Program-made: the position numbers and the translations under genes
Shown: in pieces, positions 13,401 through 28,100 of the stretch
Numbering within the stretch: the stretch's first letter is position 1
Layout of the letters: each line of letters opens with the position of its first letter
Source of the DNA: Hybos culiciformis
Lineage: Eukaryota; Arthropoda; Insecta; Diptera; Hybotidae
Length of the DNA: 64,000 nt
NCBI GenBank assembly: GCA_964007475.1
Contig: OZ023274.1
Coordinates: forward strand, 95,799,750-95,863,749
Direction of reading: 5' to 3'
The notes under the pieces: model-generated
Databases searched by the model: none
Seen by the model: only the letters and a program-made list of their open reading frames with translations
Told to the model about the DNA's origin: nothing

Positions 13401-13712
13401 TAAAGAATTCCAATTAAAAAAAAAATAAATAAATTAATCTCACGCAATCTTATTTATTATTTTTTTGCATACTTTTTGTACTTTGGTAGAAATACTTTGC
13501 TCGAAATGTCAATGATATTTGAATGTGAATTATAACTGTGTGTAATGCCCAACCTTCTTAGACATCTTTCACATATTCTCAAATTAATTTATTATACCTG
13601 TACATTATTCACGGCATATTATGTAAAGTTACTGTTAAAAGCATTGAATATTTTTATAAACAGTTGATTTGTTATCAGCGTTTGATAAAATAGATCTTAT
13701 ATAATAACTTAC

Positions 13713-14318
13713 CTCCATTGCAAATCTTTATCAGTTGCAACTTTATAATATTCATAAACATATGATGTGCCACCGTTGGGCGCTTGTACTTGGTGTATTT
13801 GATGTGTTACACCATTTAATAAACTAATACTATTTGGCGATGGCATATTATTATTATTATTATTACTATTATTATTATTATTATTATTATTACTAGGATT
13901 ATTATTTAAATTTAATTCATCATCGTGACGTATATGATGATGATTATTGTCTTGTTCGTGTTCTTGATGATGCTGCTGCTGCTGATGCTGATGATGCTGC
14001 TGCTGCTGATGATTTTGAGATATACTCAACATTGCACCCGAATTATGTTGCAAATGTTGAGATTCAAAATATCGTATTTGTTGATTCTGATGATTTGTGG
14101 ATGTAGGTGATTGATGAAGATAATGTGATGATGGTGATGAATGTGAAGTTGTTATTTGACCACCAGACGTCACATGATTTATAACTTCTGTTACGGCGAC
14201 AATTTGATCATTATTGGAAGGTGGCGATATTTGATGTTGTGACAATACTAATGATTGTGTTTGCTGTGGCGGCGGTGAATTAGAATTAATTGATGGTGTA
14301 GTACAAATAGTGCGTCTT
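13713..14318 (-). CDS. grh: grainy head N-terminal Q/H/N-rich exon (exon B)
   Basis: Coding exon upstream of exon C. Seen: acceptor ttttttttgacag before base 14318 and donor TGGAG/gtaagt after base 13713. The length is 606 nt, made of one base, 201 codons and two bases. The trailing AG plus the first T of exon C forms a serine codon, so B joins C in frame (LQW-S-NPTAGK). Residues 1-25 are RRTICTTPSINSNSPPP-like. The middle holds glutamine/histidine runs (+ strand about 13965-14015) and an asparagine run encoded by (ATT)n on the + strand (about 13849-13906). The last part is GGTSYVYEYYKVATDKDLQW. Known: vertebrate GRHL1/2 carry LLYDYYKVPRDK near the N-terminus, and YVYEYYKVATDK aligns to it. 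Because both ends are in the same phase, the exon can be skipped without frameshift. Inference: this is an alternative exon comparable to the extra N-terminal exons of Drosophila neural grh isoforms. Confidence 0.9.
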
Positions 14319-16080
14319 CTGTCAAAAAAAATCATTTAAATATAGGATTTGGGAAATATAGAAGAAAAACTATAAAAAATGCTCCAGATATATTTAAAAA
14401 TAAAATATGTGAATTGAAAATGTGATATTTTACATATTTTAGAACTTTATGGTTAACTTCCAATTTATATACCTAATTATAAGTAAACAGAATGTCAGGA
14501 AAATTTTCCACATTCAACATTAGATTATTTAATTTAGGAATTAAATTACATAATTTAATTTATCTTAATTTTTTGTTTATTTAAATTAACAAAAAAAAAA
14601 AGTTGTAATCTCAATAAATTGAAACAGAATGAATTTTCACACGTTTGAAAATTAGGATTATAATAAAGAAAACTATATATATATATAAGTAAAGTAGTTA
14701 AAAGATATATTTAATATAAAATTTTTTATTTATTTTTTATTTTTGATAATTGCTTCCTAATTTTTTTTTCCAATTAAAAAAAATCCTCGTAAAAAAAAAT
14801 TATTTATAATATTTGAATATCCAAACAAAAAAAGAAAACATAATCAACAAGTAAAAAAGATTATATGTTTTGGAAATTTTTAAAGTGACGAAGAAGGTTA
14901 AAAACCATTTTCATACAATTCAAGTTTACTAGAAAATTTTGGGATAAAATGCACAGATAAATAACGAAGTCTGGGGCCTTCTAAATTGAAAACAATCTGT
15001 TACTGATCGATTGTGAAGTTCAACAAAAGTCCCCCCTTTCTATAAGAATAATTAAATTTTAATTAATGTTTGTGATCAAATTGTAACATAAATATAACCC
15101 CAATTCTACTCAAATTTAAAACGAGGCACAGAATTGGTTCGTCAATCACTCTTTTGCGGATAATGATTACATTCAAATCATGCTGAATAAAAATGGTTTT
15201 TATTCGAAATAAGCAATGAAATTTTTTTCTTTTATATTAAAATAAGTATATTAATGTAACGTAAATATATTTTTTATTTTTATATTTTATCAACAGATAG
15301 TATAAAAATCGACCAAATGAAAAAATATAATAATAATATATTATGAAGAAAGGGGAAGTTTAGTCAAAAGGATAATAATGCGCATTTGGATTTATTTTTC
15401 ACTTTTGTTTTCTTTCTTTTTAGCTCTTTTTTTTTTTTTTGGGTGACAAATAAAAGGGTGAAATATGATCCTTGTAGGGATATTAAAAAAAATTAAAAAA
15501 AAACATTATAAAAAGAACATAATATTACAAAAAAAAAATATAAATATGAGAAAATTAAGTAAAAAGATTTTTTTTTTGGATCATAAATAAAATATTAAAT
15601 AAAAAAAAAACTTTTTTGTCTTTTTGTGAAATTTGAAAGGGAAATCCGGAAGGATTTTTAAAAGACAATTCTACTTTTAATTTCTAACAAAAAAAAAAAG
15701 AAGAAATTATAATGAAAAAAAAATACAATAATTATTATGGATTGTATAAAATAATGATAATGATAACACATGTTTCAATATTTTGGTTAAAATTTAATCA
15801 TCTGAAAAAATTTTGGTATTTATGATATGTTTCTTGAAAGGAAGAGAAACGAAATTCTTATTTTCTTTTCCTGCTTGTTAAATTCACAAAAAAATTCTTA
15901 AAAAAAAATTGTTGGCTTTACTGGGTATAAGTTATATGCTGGAATACTTCTTTAGGTATGCCGTGTTAGATAATCAGGCGCAAAACTTTGAGTATGTCCT
16001 CTTAATAGGATTTTGGTTTCATTTGAAGTGTTTGATTTGTTTGATTCAATGTCAGAGCTAAAGAGTTAACTTTCTAAAAT

Positions 16081-16160
16081 CAGAGGTCTCAAACAAAATG
16101 CGACCGGGAAGCATTGTTTCCTTTGCTTCCACTAAGTTCTGGGCGCCGAGGTAAGTTAAA
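16081..16160 (+). other. Possible solitary hAT-type terminus
   Basis: Starts CAGAGGTCTCAAAC, which resembles common hAT ends (CAGxGGTxCTCAAAC), followed by unusually GC-rich sequence including tgggcgccgag. I did not find a partner end within a few kilobases or an 8-bp duplication of the preceding tctaaaat. The patch also contains an 18-codon plus-strand frame (MRPGSIVSFASTKFWAPR) that runs into gtaagt at 16151. With no downstream exon visible, I take this as coincidental. It could be a truncated element. Confidence 0.3.
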
Positions 16161-19100
16161 ATTTTACAGGTTGGTTTTGTAGACAATTTTCAAATAATCT
16201 GATTATATATACATTTATTTACATTATTCTTATACCTGGCAGCAGAATATCAAGTGTAAAATTGGATTTTATGAATATTCCACATTTAAGTATATACTTT
16301 CTGGGGTTGGGGGTAAAATTAAATGTGACAGTTAAGTAATTTTATTTTCTTAATCAAGGCTAAACATTTTGTTTTTTTTTTTTTCAATCTTAAAAACAAA
16401 AAAAAATGATATATGAAATTCAATTTAAAATCATACATGTATATTCATTTCCTTGACCGTCACAATTATTTTTATTATTTAAATTATATACTTTTTTATT
16501 GCTATTTTAATTCGCCTGATATAATATTATATATATTTTTTTTAACTTTTTGATTGCAATTAATTCATAATTATAATATTCATCAAAATTAAGTCAATGC
16601 ACCTATATAACCTTCAAGTACAGTATCGAATTACAGAAAAAAATAAAATAAAATAATAATAATAAATAAAGTTGTAAAAGTTGAAAAAATATAAGAATAA
16701 AATAAAAAATTGTAAATAAGTGTTATTGCAACACATCTTATACAATTAAATAATATATCATGTAATAAATTTTTACATTGTTTCTATTTAAAATGACATT
16801 AAATTCTCAATCTGAAAATATTTCTATATGGACAGTATATATCACGCAGGCACGCAGGCGCTATAAGAGCCGCGATGATAATATACCTTTCTATATTTAA
16901 GTGAATTTTATTTTAAATATTAATTTGATTTAATTTGGGCAGATTTTGATTCGAAAAATTCTACACAAATTCTAGCCTGAGATGATAGATCGAAACCATT
17001 ATCGAAGAAGCCAACTATTCCTCCAGAGGATGGTAACCTACATATAATTATTTTTACCTAATTTTTAGTTTTGGCGGTAACTTAAAAAATTAATGATACT
17101 ATCTAGAGATCAACAAATCAGCCTCATTTTTTTATTATTAAACTTGTTTACTTTAAGTATATAAAACAAATTAATATTGATTGACATATATATAAGTAAT
17201 TGGTTTTTCTGCAGGTTTTTTATTTTATTTTTATTTTTATTTCACAGCTTTATGAATTTAATGTCATTCGATTTGTTTCCCTTTATTTAATTTGAATTTT
17301 ATAAATGAAATGAAATAAAATTTATAATGAAAAACGATGAGGAACAAGGAAATATAAAATACAGTAGACTTATTAAAATATACAAAGTATATAGATAGTT
17401 TTATATTTACTTCAAAATAAAATTAATAATTTTTATTTTATATATTTTTTTTATTAACAAACCAATTAACTTTTCATTATAAATAAAACAATAAGTTATA
17501 CAATAATATTTATATCGTTTTATTAATATTAAAAAAAAGGTATAAAAAAAAAATTATATAAAGCAAAAAGAATAATTTAAGGAAATTTTTTTTTTCCTAA
17601 TTTGTCTTTATTTTTATTGACCTCCATTAAATTATGACAGGTAAAATAATTTTTGTATTATAGGTTTCAAGGTAAAGTTTCTTTTTAAACATTTGCTAAA
17701 ACTTTTGTACAAAAATAAATTATTTTGAGGAAAGTGTTACATTTTTTATTTACCAAACGAAGAGAAAAACTTTCACTCGAAAGCCTCACTTATTTACAAA
17801 GTTAAAATTTTTGAAAAAAAAATTACCTTCTTGTGCTGAGCATAGCCTTAACCTTTAACGCAGCTGAGCGCTAACAAAAGTCATAAAAGTTAAAATTGTA
17901 GACTGCATTAGACGTTTTTTGTCTTTACTGCTTAGCCCTGGCAAGAGCTACGAGGTATATACTTGGCATGGCAGCTACTTATAGTTAAAGATAGACTTTG
18001 ATATTACTATATGGATCTATTAGATCTAAGTGATTTAATATGTTCATACGGATATTCTATAACGTATAGCTAACTCTAAACTTTACGCATATCGCGAAGT
18101 GCTTATTATCATCTCACATTTCAACGTACTATAATTATGTTATTTCTATATTCTAATAATGGTTTTTTATTCCCAAAAAAAAAAATAAAATTAATAAAAA
18201 ATTATTAACAGTTCGGAACATAATTTTAATATAAAGAAAAAGAAAAAAATTATTTTTTCTGATTGCAATCATCAATTCAAAACATGATTAAAACAATAAC
18301 AGAGATTAAGCTTCACTGATTGATTGAAATTAATTTTAATTTTTATGTATAGAAGATTATATAATTAATATTTTTATATATTATATGATAATTTGATGTC
18401 AAAATTTTGGTAAGGTCTATAAATCATAAACCAAAATAAAATATATATATATATATATTTACAGAAAGAAAGAAATATAAAAGGCATTGAAAATTTATGA
18501 AAACGAAAAAAATAAAAAATATTCTTCCGCTTTTACAAAATTTTTACTTTTTGGGTTTTTTTTTGCTTCCATCTCTAGAAGTAAGCTAAATAACAAGAAA
18601 CAAGAAATACAAACGGATGGATAATAAATTTTATACATAAGAGAAAAAAAAATAAATAATATCGATTTTTTAATCATATAATTTTTTTCGATCAAATTTG
18701 TTAATCTTTTGTCAATTTTAAGGTATTGTATCATTATTTAAATCTAAATTTAGTATATAGTAATAATTTTGTTTGTGCCTTTACTAGGTAGTATTTATAA
18801 TAGTTTGTTGAATAGAAAACAAGTTAAGCGAATCGATGTAGACAAAGTTTCACATGTGTCAAAAGAACTGAATTTAAGAATAAAAAGGTACAAAATTTCG
18901 TCCAAAGTTTAATGTTTTTATTTGTTTTTTTTTCAGTGTATAATGCGCGTTATTAGCTTAGCAGTCAGAAAAGTTCTTTTAGTCTAGTTAAACACTGGAA
19001 ATTTATGTTTATTTTTTTTAGTGATTCTAAAAGTATTGAATCACATTCAAAACCGCCGAACGCAGATAATGACAATACCACTTAATGAGAATTAATAATT

Positions 19101-22100
19101 AAATGTTAAAAAGAAGCTATATAGCTAATAATAATAATATTTATTTGAATATTAAACAGATTACACAAATGTCAAAATGAAAGGGATTTTCATTGTGAAC
19201 GCACTATCATCCGCTTATTCATAAATTTATTTTCTGTGAATAATCGATTCATGTTTTTAATCATAATATTAAGATCTCTTTAATTTAATATGTTAACTAT
19301 TTAAGTACCTAATTAAGTGCGGTACTTTTATTTTTATATATATGTATACATTTTTTTTTTTATCTTTTCTATACCTTAAAAATTGTTCGCTTGTTATAAA
19401 CGAAATGTAAAAAATGAATCGCAGATTAAAAAAATAAAAGTAAAATAAATAAATAAAAATAAAAGTTTTCGCTAAAAACACAAAAACTATAATATAAAAA
19501 TATTTTTGCGTGAAAAAAATAAATAAAATTTATATCTTTATTTTTTTTTTTTTATCTAAATTTTCAAGGTCGAAGTGTTCACGAATACAGTTTTGGATTT
19601 TGTTTTATTTTATTTTATATTTTTTTTCATTTTAATATAATTTAAATGAGTTATTATTATTATTCGCAGCATAGAAATCTTTAACTGATATAAAAATATA
19701 CAAAAACAAAAATTATAGGTAGGTATATAAAATGTAAAATATAATAAAAAAAAAAGTTTATACAATTTTATAATATTTTGATAGCATATAATTAGAATGA
19801 GAAAAAAGCAAGATAATATAAATTTGATGAATTTGAATTATATAACTATTTTTCCTTATTAGAAAATGATTTTTAACACGCTTTTGTTGTTAAATTCAAT
19901 GCTGAAAAATAGTATGCGACATTTTAGAAAAGTTTTTAGATATATAAATGTTTAGTTATTAATATTAATTTGTCGCTTTATATCTGAAAATATTCAGGTT
20001 TTTGAAAATTTGGGCCAAAGTACCAAAACGTATAATTAAAATGAGATAGGAACAAGAACAGACTTAGTAGCATTTTATTTGACAGTAGTTGTCGAGATTG
20101 GTTTTTGAAGAATCTAAAATTTGCTCATTTAAACTTTGAGTTAATTTCAATCATTTTTACAATTTGTAAAAAATGGAAAATGTAATGAATGTATTTATTT
20201 TTTTTTATTTAATGGTTACCCACTTAAGATAATCATTAATTTTCTTAAAATACATAAATATTATCTTAATTTGCGTTTTTAAGAATTTAAAAACACAGAT
20301 AAATCAATTCTGACCATGTACGAAAATTATTTTTAAACTCTTATAATACTCATTAAATTATCACGCTTTAAAAAAACCAATCCTATTTTAATTAAATAAA
20401 TACTATACATTATATTATTATTATTATTTTAGCTTAACTTGACTATTAATAAACATTAAATTGATTAGTCAAGTTAAATAGAGCTTTTAAACTTAGTATT
20501 AAGTTTCAAAATTTTATGCAAAATTATACGTTAAAACTATTTTATAAAACTACTTAAACGGTTCAAACTTAATTCCAATTGATCTGAGTTGATATGTTTC
20601 ATAATAAGTGAAATTGGATTTGGTCGAAAAATTCAAGCCAAACGTTCACTGGACAGCAAAATTATAGGACAAGTCGTTAGCGTAGTAGAAAATATTTCAA
20701 AAATGTAAGATTCTTTTTTTGTAAGAAAATAAAATAACTTTTAAAAACCAATAAATTTAATGCAAAGTGTTGGATTTTCTTTGCTTTTACTTTTCAAACA
20801 GATATTATTTACTTTTGTGGTTTTTAAGAATATAATCTTAAAAAGACGAGCCTCATTTAGGATAATACATTTAGTTTGAACAAATTACAATTTAAGAAAA
20901 AAATTAAATTTGATTTTATTGTAAATCTCTTCGAGAAAACAAAATCTTAAAAACCTGACCAGTTATGTCAATTACCTGTATCTAGACATTTAATATAAAT
21001 TTAACAATCTTTAGACAATTTTTAAATACTAAACTGTTTAAAACGTTGCTATCAACTACAAAAGAAAAAGTTCTGTTTTTCAAAATACACATTTTTCCCC
21101 GTTATAGGAAGGAGAAGAAGTGTTCATTTTTATTTTATTTTTTTATATAATTCGATATCAACATCTTTTTGCATAAGAGTTTTTTTTTATTCCGCTACAG
21201 TAGTAATGATGATGATTTTTGTGCAAATTTAATCCACTTGTGGGTTAATAATTATTTTGTGGTTTTATATGGTGTTCTGATATCATTCAATCAAATGTTG
21301 ACGACGTTCCATTGTTTGTTCTTTTCAGTACATTAAAATGAACATAATGTGCAATTATTCAAAAACATAATTTAATCATATTTCAGTGGACAACTTTTTG
21401 ATTTAAGATATCGATAAACTACAGGGTTTCTCATAAGATGCATGCCGTGATTTTAATTTATTTCTCTAACATATTATTTTTTTACCCAAATTTAATATTT
21501 TCTAATAACTAAATTAATTTCAATTTAAAAAATTATTTTTTCAGTTTTTTTATTTGAATTTTAATTTTTCTCTGCTTCTAAGTCGAAAATATTCATAGTT
21601 GTCAATAAGTTCAAAGTTCCATAAAAATTAATAAAATATTTTAATATATAAGAAGAATTAAAAATAAAGATTTATCGTGAGATAAAATTTTTTGAATAAA
21701 TTTACTTTAAAAAAGGAATTTATGTTAGATTTTAAACATTTTAGAAAAACATTTTTTTTTCTTCTATATACAATCAAATTCAGTATAAAATATTTATATT
21801 TAAAAGAAGTCTTTAAAGACTTTATATTTTAATTATTATGGTAATTAATAAGATTGTTTTTATTTGATAAAATATTTAACTATAAAATGAATAAAAAAGA
21901 GTAGAAGAGATCTTAGAAGAATCCATTTACTAATTTTGAAATTCTTTTAATTCTATGAAATTAGTAATTCAATCAATTTCAATACTTAATTTCTAATGTT
22001 ATTTAAAGTAAAATTATATTCTTTATGTATAATTAAGAAATGCATATTTTGAATGTCATATATCATGAATGTCTTTCACTTCTGGGCTTCAAATCAATTA

Positions 22101-25100
22101 TATAATATTCAATATCATCAATTAATATTAAATAATAAATTAATAATAAATATTAATTTGGAAAATATGAATTTTATACAGTTCCTAGATTTCTATGCAA
22201 TCGTTTGCAATTTCTTTTCAAATGAATGAATTTAATCACAAGTCGAGAGAATCAATATTATTATAATATTCGTTAATAATCAATTATCTTTATTTACATA
22301 CACGTAAAAATATCTTAAATAATTAATGCACAAAATATACAAAATTTATATGACACTTCAAAATTCTGTTAATTTACACAAGGTTCGTGTCTTGAGTCTT
22401 TTGATTTTCAATTCATTCATTGCCTTATGGCAAAATATTAATTTAATTTTACATTCATATTAATTTAGGAATGCTTTTCACACAATCTAATGAGGCATTG
22501 AAAATGAATCAAAATTTTTTTTTATGAATAGAAACATTATAAATGCATGCACGAAATTATGCTTCGAAACATTTGATTTTAAAGAGTTATTATATTTAAG
22601 CATTGATCGAGGAAACTGGCATAATCTTCATTTGGTGAGTATTTCCATTAATTCAAATATTCTTTCCATTTTACCACTATAAACTTTGCCCTAGTGTGTA
22701 TTTAGTATTAGAAATCTAGTCAAGTTATAATCTGTTTATAGGAATTTTTTTGTAGTTTTGTAGTTTACTACAGTTCATCATACTACAAGATACTAGCTAT
22801 ATCTACGCGATGGCACTCTTTTCAAATACAACAAGCTAAACAAACTAAAACACGAACAACAAAAATAAAAATAAAATATATTAAATATTTTTCTCGAAGT
22901 TAAGAAACAAAAATAAATATAAAAAAATAATAATAATTTATTTTACGAACTTTCTTTAAAAAATTTATAAGCGGCTTTTTCGACAAAGTATCTTTTTATG
23001 TTTACAAAAAAAAAAAATTATAGTCAATTCATTGTCATAACTTCATCAAAAATATTTACGAAAAATTTTTAATTTCAGGTTCACACGCAAACCAATTTTT
23101 TTTTTCCTCCACTTTTATTTTTATTTTTTTTTTCGTAATGTATTTAACACCAGCATACAAAAAAAAAGAAGTAAAATTATTATATTCTTTAATAATAATA
23201 ACAAAAACTCACAAACAATAATTTTCGCAACAAATCGAATTTCCTTCTTTTTTTTTTTAATAAAAAGATCCTATTATTAAACCCTTTTTGCGATAAATAA
23301 ATAATTTTTCTTTGAAACATTTTTACCACAAGGGGCGATAACGAAATTATTAGTTCCATTTTTTAGCTCTTTTTTGAAGGAATTTTCGGTTAATTAAAAT
23401 AAGTCAAAAAAATTTTTTGTTCCGGGTTCCTTAGAATTTATATTTTCATTTAACAAGTAGATAATTATTATAACGATATGGTGTGCCTATGAAAGTTTTC
23501 TTCTTGGTTTTTAAATATTTTTTCAGAATGCGAAAAACATTTAAAAGCATTAAATTGTACAAAGTTTTATATATTTGTAGTAAAATTCTACTAGTAGAAT
23601 TCTACTGACATAAAATTAACAATTTGACAAGTTAATGACAGAAAAATGCAGACAATCGATGTACCACAGAGCCTTCAGGTTTCTTATAAGCACATATAAG
23701 AGAGTGATGGTTAAAAATTTCAAGGTCTTAAAGTGCGACGATGCAGAGACGCATCAATAGTAAGCCGTACAGTAGGACTATTGGTAAAAAAAAAACTCAA
23801 TTACATAAATTTACTTTACAAATTCTATGTACACGATGAAAAAATTATAAACTGAGTTGAAAAAAAAAAAATATATAAATATTATTTTATTCGCCCATTC
23901 TTTTCACTAAAATTAATAATATAGTTATTTTTTATTTTTTTTCATTTTATTCAATAAGCAATTCAAAATTATTGAATGGTAAAAATTGGCACAGAAAAAA
24001 AAATAAAATAAAAATACATTTTATATGAAAAATAAGTAAAGAAACAAATTTTTATGAGAAATTTAGAAAAAAAAAAAAAATAAAAAAACAGAAATTAAAA
24101 AGAAACTTTTAATAATTTTTATTTTGCTTTACATAAAACCTGCTGTGAAGGACACGCACTGAGTTAAGCACTTCCGGCAACAATCATCCTGCTGAGAATT
24201 ATGTTATTTTTCAGTTTATGAATTTATTTCACATTTTAAAAGTTACAACTATTTTTTTTTATTTTTATTTTTTTTATTTATTTTTTTTAATGTTAAAATG
24301 TCATATACATTTTATATTCATATTAAAATTAAAAAAAAAATAAAATAAAAATAGGTTGAAATTGTCAGATATTTAAATTTAGTATATTTACATAAATGTA
24401 AATAAATTAAGATCGTATTTATTTTTTTTATTTAAAAATAAAAATAAATCCATTTTTATGTTTAGTAAAATTAAAACTTATTAATTAGACTAGAAATAGT
24501 AATAAAAAAAAAAGAAAGAAGTAAAATAAATATATATAAGAACATTTAGACAGGGAGACAGACAGAGTTACAATACAACAAAAAAGTACAAAAATATGCA
24601 AAGTATTGAAAGTATAAGGTGTATTCAATGTTGCCGAAGATTGGGGCTTGATATTTGACACTGCTTTGATGAGCTATTCCATTTATACAAAACACATAAT
24701 ATCAAGCTCGATGTAAAATAGCCCTGAATCTTTCACAATTAAATTTTAAATAGCCTCTTTAGGATCCATTTTTTTTGTATTTAATGTTGACACTTACTTC
24801 GTTTATATTTTAAAAGTTATGACAAGACTATAGATAGAATTTTCATTCTGACATTATAAACCAATTTTTTTATGCTCTCTTAGCACCTTCATCACTTACT
24901 AACTTTTAATGTAATCGTTTTTTATCACCTTTCCCTTTACGAGTGTACAAGAGTATTAAAATGTTAAGTATATAAAATTATTGAAATGTCAATAAAAAAC
25001 CGGCGAGACTACTGGATTATGTATATATTAGTATCATAGGAAAGTTACTCCTACTTTTGGTACATAATTAAAATTAATTCGATTATTGCATTAAAACAAT

Positions 25101-28100
25101 TTTAACAATTGCAGAATATTAATTACCTACATATTTTCAAATGTGTTGTAAATATCAAAAAGATCTCAGTCTCTTAATTAATTCAATATTTTGTTTCCTC
25201 TGTTAACATAAAAAAATCTAAGAAAATAAATTAATTACTTTATTTCGCAAATATTTATATAATTTCTTTTAACCACCAAATGCAAAGCTATCAAAAAAAC
25301 TATTTAAACTAATTCAAAAAATTCTCTATTTAAAATGTATTTAAAAACATTTAAAAACTATATATTTCATTCAATATAAGAATTGAAAAATTTATGTCCC
25401 ATTTAATTTTAAAAATGTTTTTTTTAACAAATAAGAACATTTTTATATTCCTCAATCATTTAATTCTTGCGACTGTTTGCATCATTTTGATAAAATGTCT
25501 GATTGATCTTTTTTCTAGTGCACTTCTGTGATTTTTTTTTTCTTCTTTCAAATTCATTTAAAAATCAATAAAGGGTTCAATAAAGTGCTTTTAATGAGAA
25601 ATTTATCTTCTATTTTGATGGCAAAATAAAAAAAAATAAAAAATACACTTGAAACATAAATTGAAACATAGATAAATGGTTTGTTGTTTTTTTTTTTATT
25701 AAAAATCTTTGGGTGTAATGATTCGAGTTAAATTTCAAAAGAAATAGGTTTTTCTTTTTATAGGTTTTTATTTACTTCTTATATCAAAAGAAAAATAAAA
25801 CTATAAACATTGTTACAAGTTATAAAAGACGTTGTATATGTAATAATTATATTCTGGTATTATCATCAAATGAAGTTTTTTTTTTTAATTTATACTGCTT
25901 AGAACTTTAGTTAATAAAATATGTTAAATTGGAATAAATTTTGTTTTGTTTCTGCAATATTTCAATTCTATTAAGGACCGAAGAATTATTGCAGCCGTCG
26001 ACTCAGGGATATATACTTTATTTGACAAATCATTCTTAAATAATTGTTAGGCTGACATAAGATCATCCGCGGCTTATCTTTTTGAAACATAAAATTTTTG
26101 TCTTCCACGAGTATATTAAAGCTATTAAAATTATGACTAGAAGTAGATTTACATAAGCTGGTAGTTGTAACTTTGTGGAACTTTGTCTTAAACTTAGCAA
26201 GTATATAACGAAAATTAGACAGATTTGAATTTTAATATTTTCAAATCAAAAAAGGAACAAAAAAACTATAAATATTTCAAACAGTGTTGCAAGATCTTTT
26301 TAATTTTTTTATCTTTATTTTGAGATTTTAAAATATTTTCTTATTGTGTTAAATGGCGCCCTTTTTGTTCTTATGTTATATTATTTAACTTTGACTTCCC
26401 GCGGGGCAGATGTTCATCTCGCGAATTTTTGTTAATTTTTATTTTTTTACTTCACTTATTTTGTTTTTTTTTTTTATTATTTTATAGGCATTTCAAAACA
26501 TAATATAAAATTAAATTATATTGTGTAACTAAGATACTCTTCTACATATATATATATTATTTTCTATGTCAGTTTGAAAAAAAGAAAATTTTTTCTAAAG
26601 GAAATAAAATACCGTTGATGCAAGGAAACTGCGAAATTAAAAAAGCATAGATTTTATTTTAAATATATAATAAAAAAAATATAAAAAAAAAAATAAAAAA
26701 AAATTACTTTAAGTAAAATAAAACAGAAATAAAATAATAAATTGTTAGTGATTAATCACTTTTAAATTTAATACATAATATGGATGTTTTTTTTTTTAAA
26801 TTTTATATATATAAGTATTTTTGTTTTAAATGATTTACAAGAAGTTAACAAAAAAAATATATGTTTTTTATCTTATGATTCTTAAAGATATAGGGAACTT
26901 TTATATTTTAACATAAAGTTGAATTTTATTACTATCTAAATAAAAGAAAAAGGGGTTAAAAGATTAAAATTTTTTTTTAATTTTTTTATTTTCACTTTAC
27001 TACATTTTTAATGAATGATAAAGGAATAAAAAATATTTATATCTAGTGAAAAAATCAGGGATATATAATTTTTGCAATAAAAATATAGTTTAAATCTATG
27101 CACTAATTTTATGAATTCATAGCATTTGACTGGTTAATGTGTATAGAATTCTTGACACATTACAAACTAAAAACAACACTGAAACTTTATTTTAAAATAT
27201 TAAAAAAAAACTTATGATCACACGTAAAGATTAAAAATTTACACCTAAAGCATGCGTTTAATATACTTCGTTTGCAGTTTCCACCAAAGCATGCGAAAAG
27301 GGTTGTAACAAATTCTATGACTATGATTATGTTGTTGAATTTAACTAGGATTTTTTAATATAACAAAAAATGTCTAGGATTATAAATTGTTTTATGTCAT
27401 TTGGAAAAAAAAATTATAAACGATAATCGAAAATTATTGGATATTTATCTGATAGATTTTTTTGAAGCAAATTTGAAGGATCAAACAAATTTAATAATAA
27501 TTTCTAGCTTTATAATTTTAGATTTATGTATTTTTGAAACTTTTTATAAGGAAAATAATAAAACTCTGTGTGAAAAACTATTCTTTTAAAACCCTTTAAT
27601 TCCTATAATTAAAACTTTGTTTATGGTGGCCAGTGTTGTTGAAAAAAAAAAATCATTTAATTTATTAAGATTGCGTTGAAGATATGAAAAATGCAGATGT
27701 TTTCTTTAAGACTTTTTTTTTTTCTTAATTTATTCTTTTTGTTAAAAAACTTTATAAATTTATTTTTATTTTTTTTCAAAATGTCGAATTGTTAAGTAAT
27801 TAATTAGTTATTTAATGAGATCGCATTTTAAATGTTAAATAAAAATAAAATGGGTGTTATGTGGACAGTTAAAATATTGAACTTTAAATTTAACAATAAC
27901 AACATATGTATGACAATTCGAAAAACCCTACGTTTTATATTTCTACAAAAAAAAAAAAAAATAATAAAAAGACAAACATTAAAAGTATAAAAATAAATAA
28001 TATTAAGAAAAATGTACATATAAATGATCATTAAAGCTCGTAAATTTTTGATGCCTAATTTATTTATTTTTTTTTTTATATATAATTTATAGTCTTCGTA

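Larger units (their letters stand above)
4894..13712 (-). other. grh: grh intron between exons B and C (8.8 kb)
   Basis: Bounded by the gtaagt donor after exon B and the atag acceptor before exon C. It is very A/T-rich and holds two delimited mobile elements (pogo-like 5335-5823; MITE 10281-10456). Both are non-coding or degenerate, which fits a spliced-out region. Bases 6200-8040 and 8500-9100 are almost pure A/T low complexity with nothing else visible. Bases 8150-8330 are less A/T-biased and include diverged repeats of the type aggacataaagtt, of unknown origin. Bases 12440-12905 have two overlapping plus-strand open frames (see findings). Confidence 0.8.

Noticed and set aside
13925..14110. 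61-codon plus-strand frame antisense to exon B
   Set aside because: It is the shadow of the CAN-repeat region of grh exon B (poly-L/M from CTG/ATG complements).
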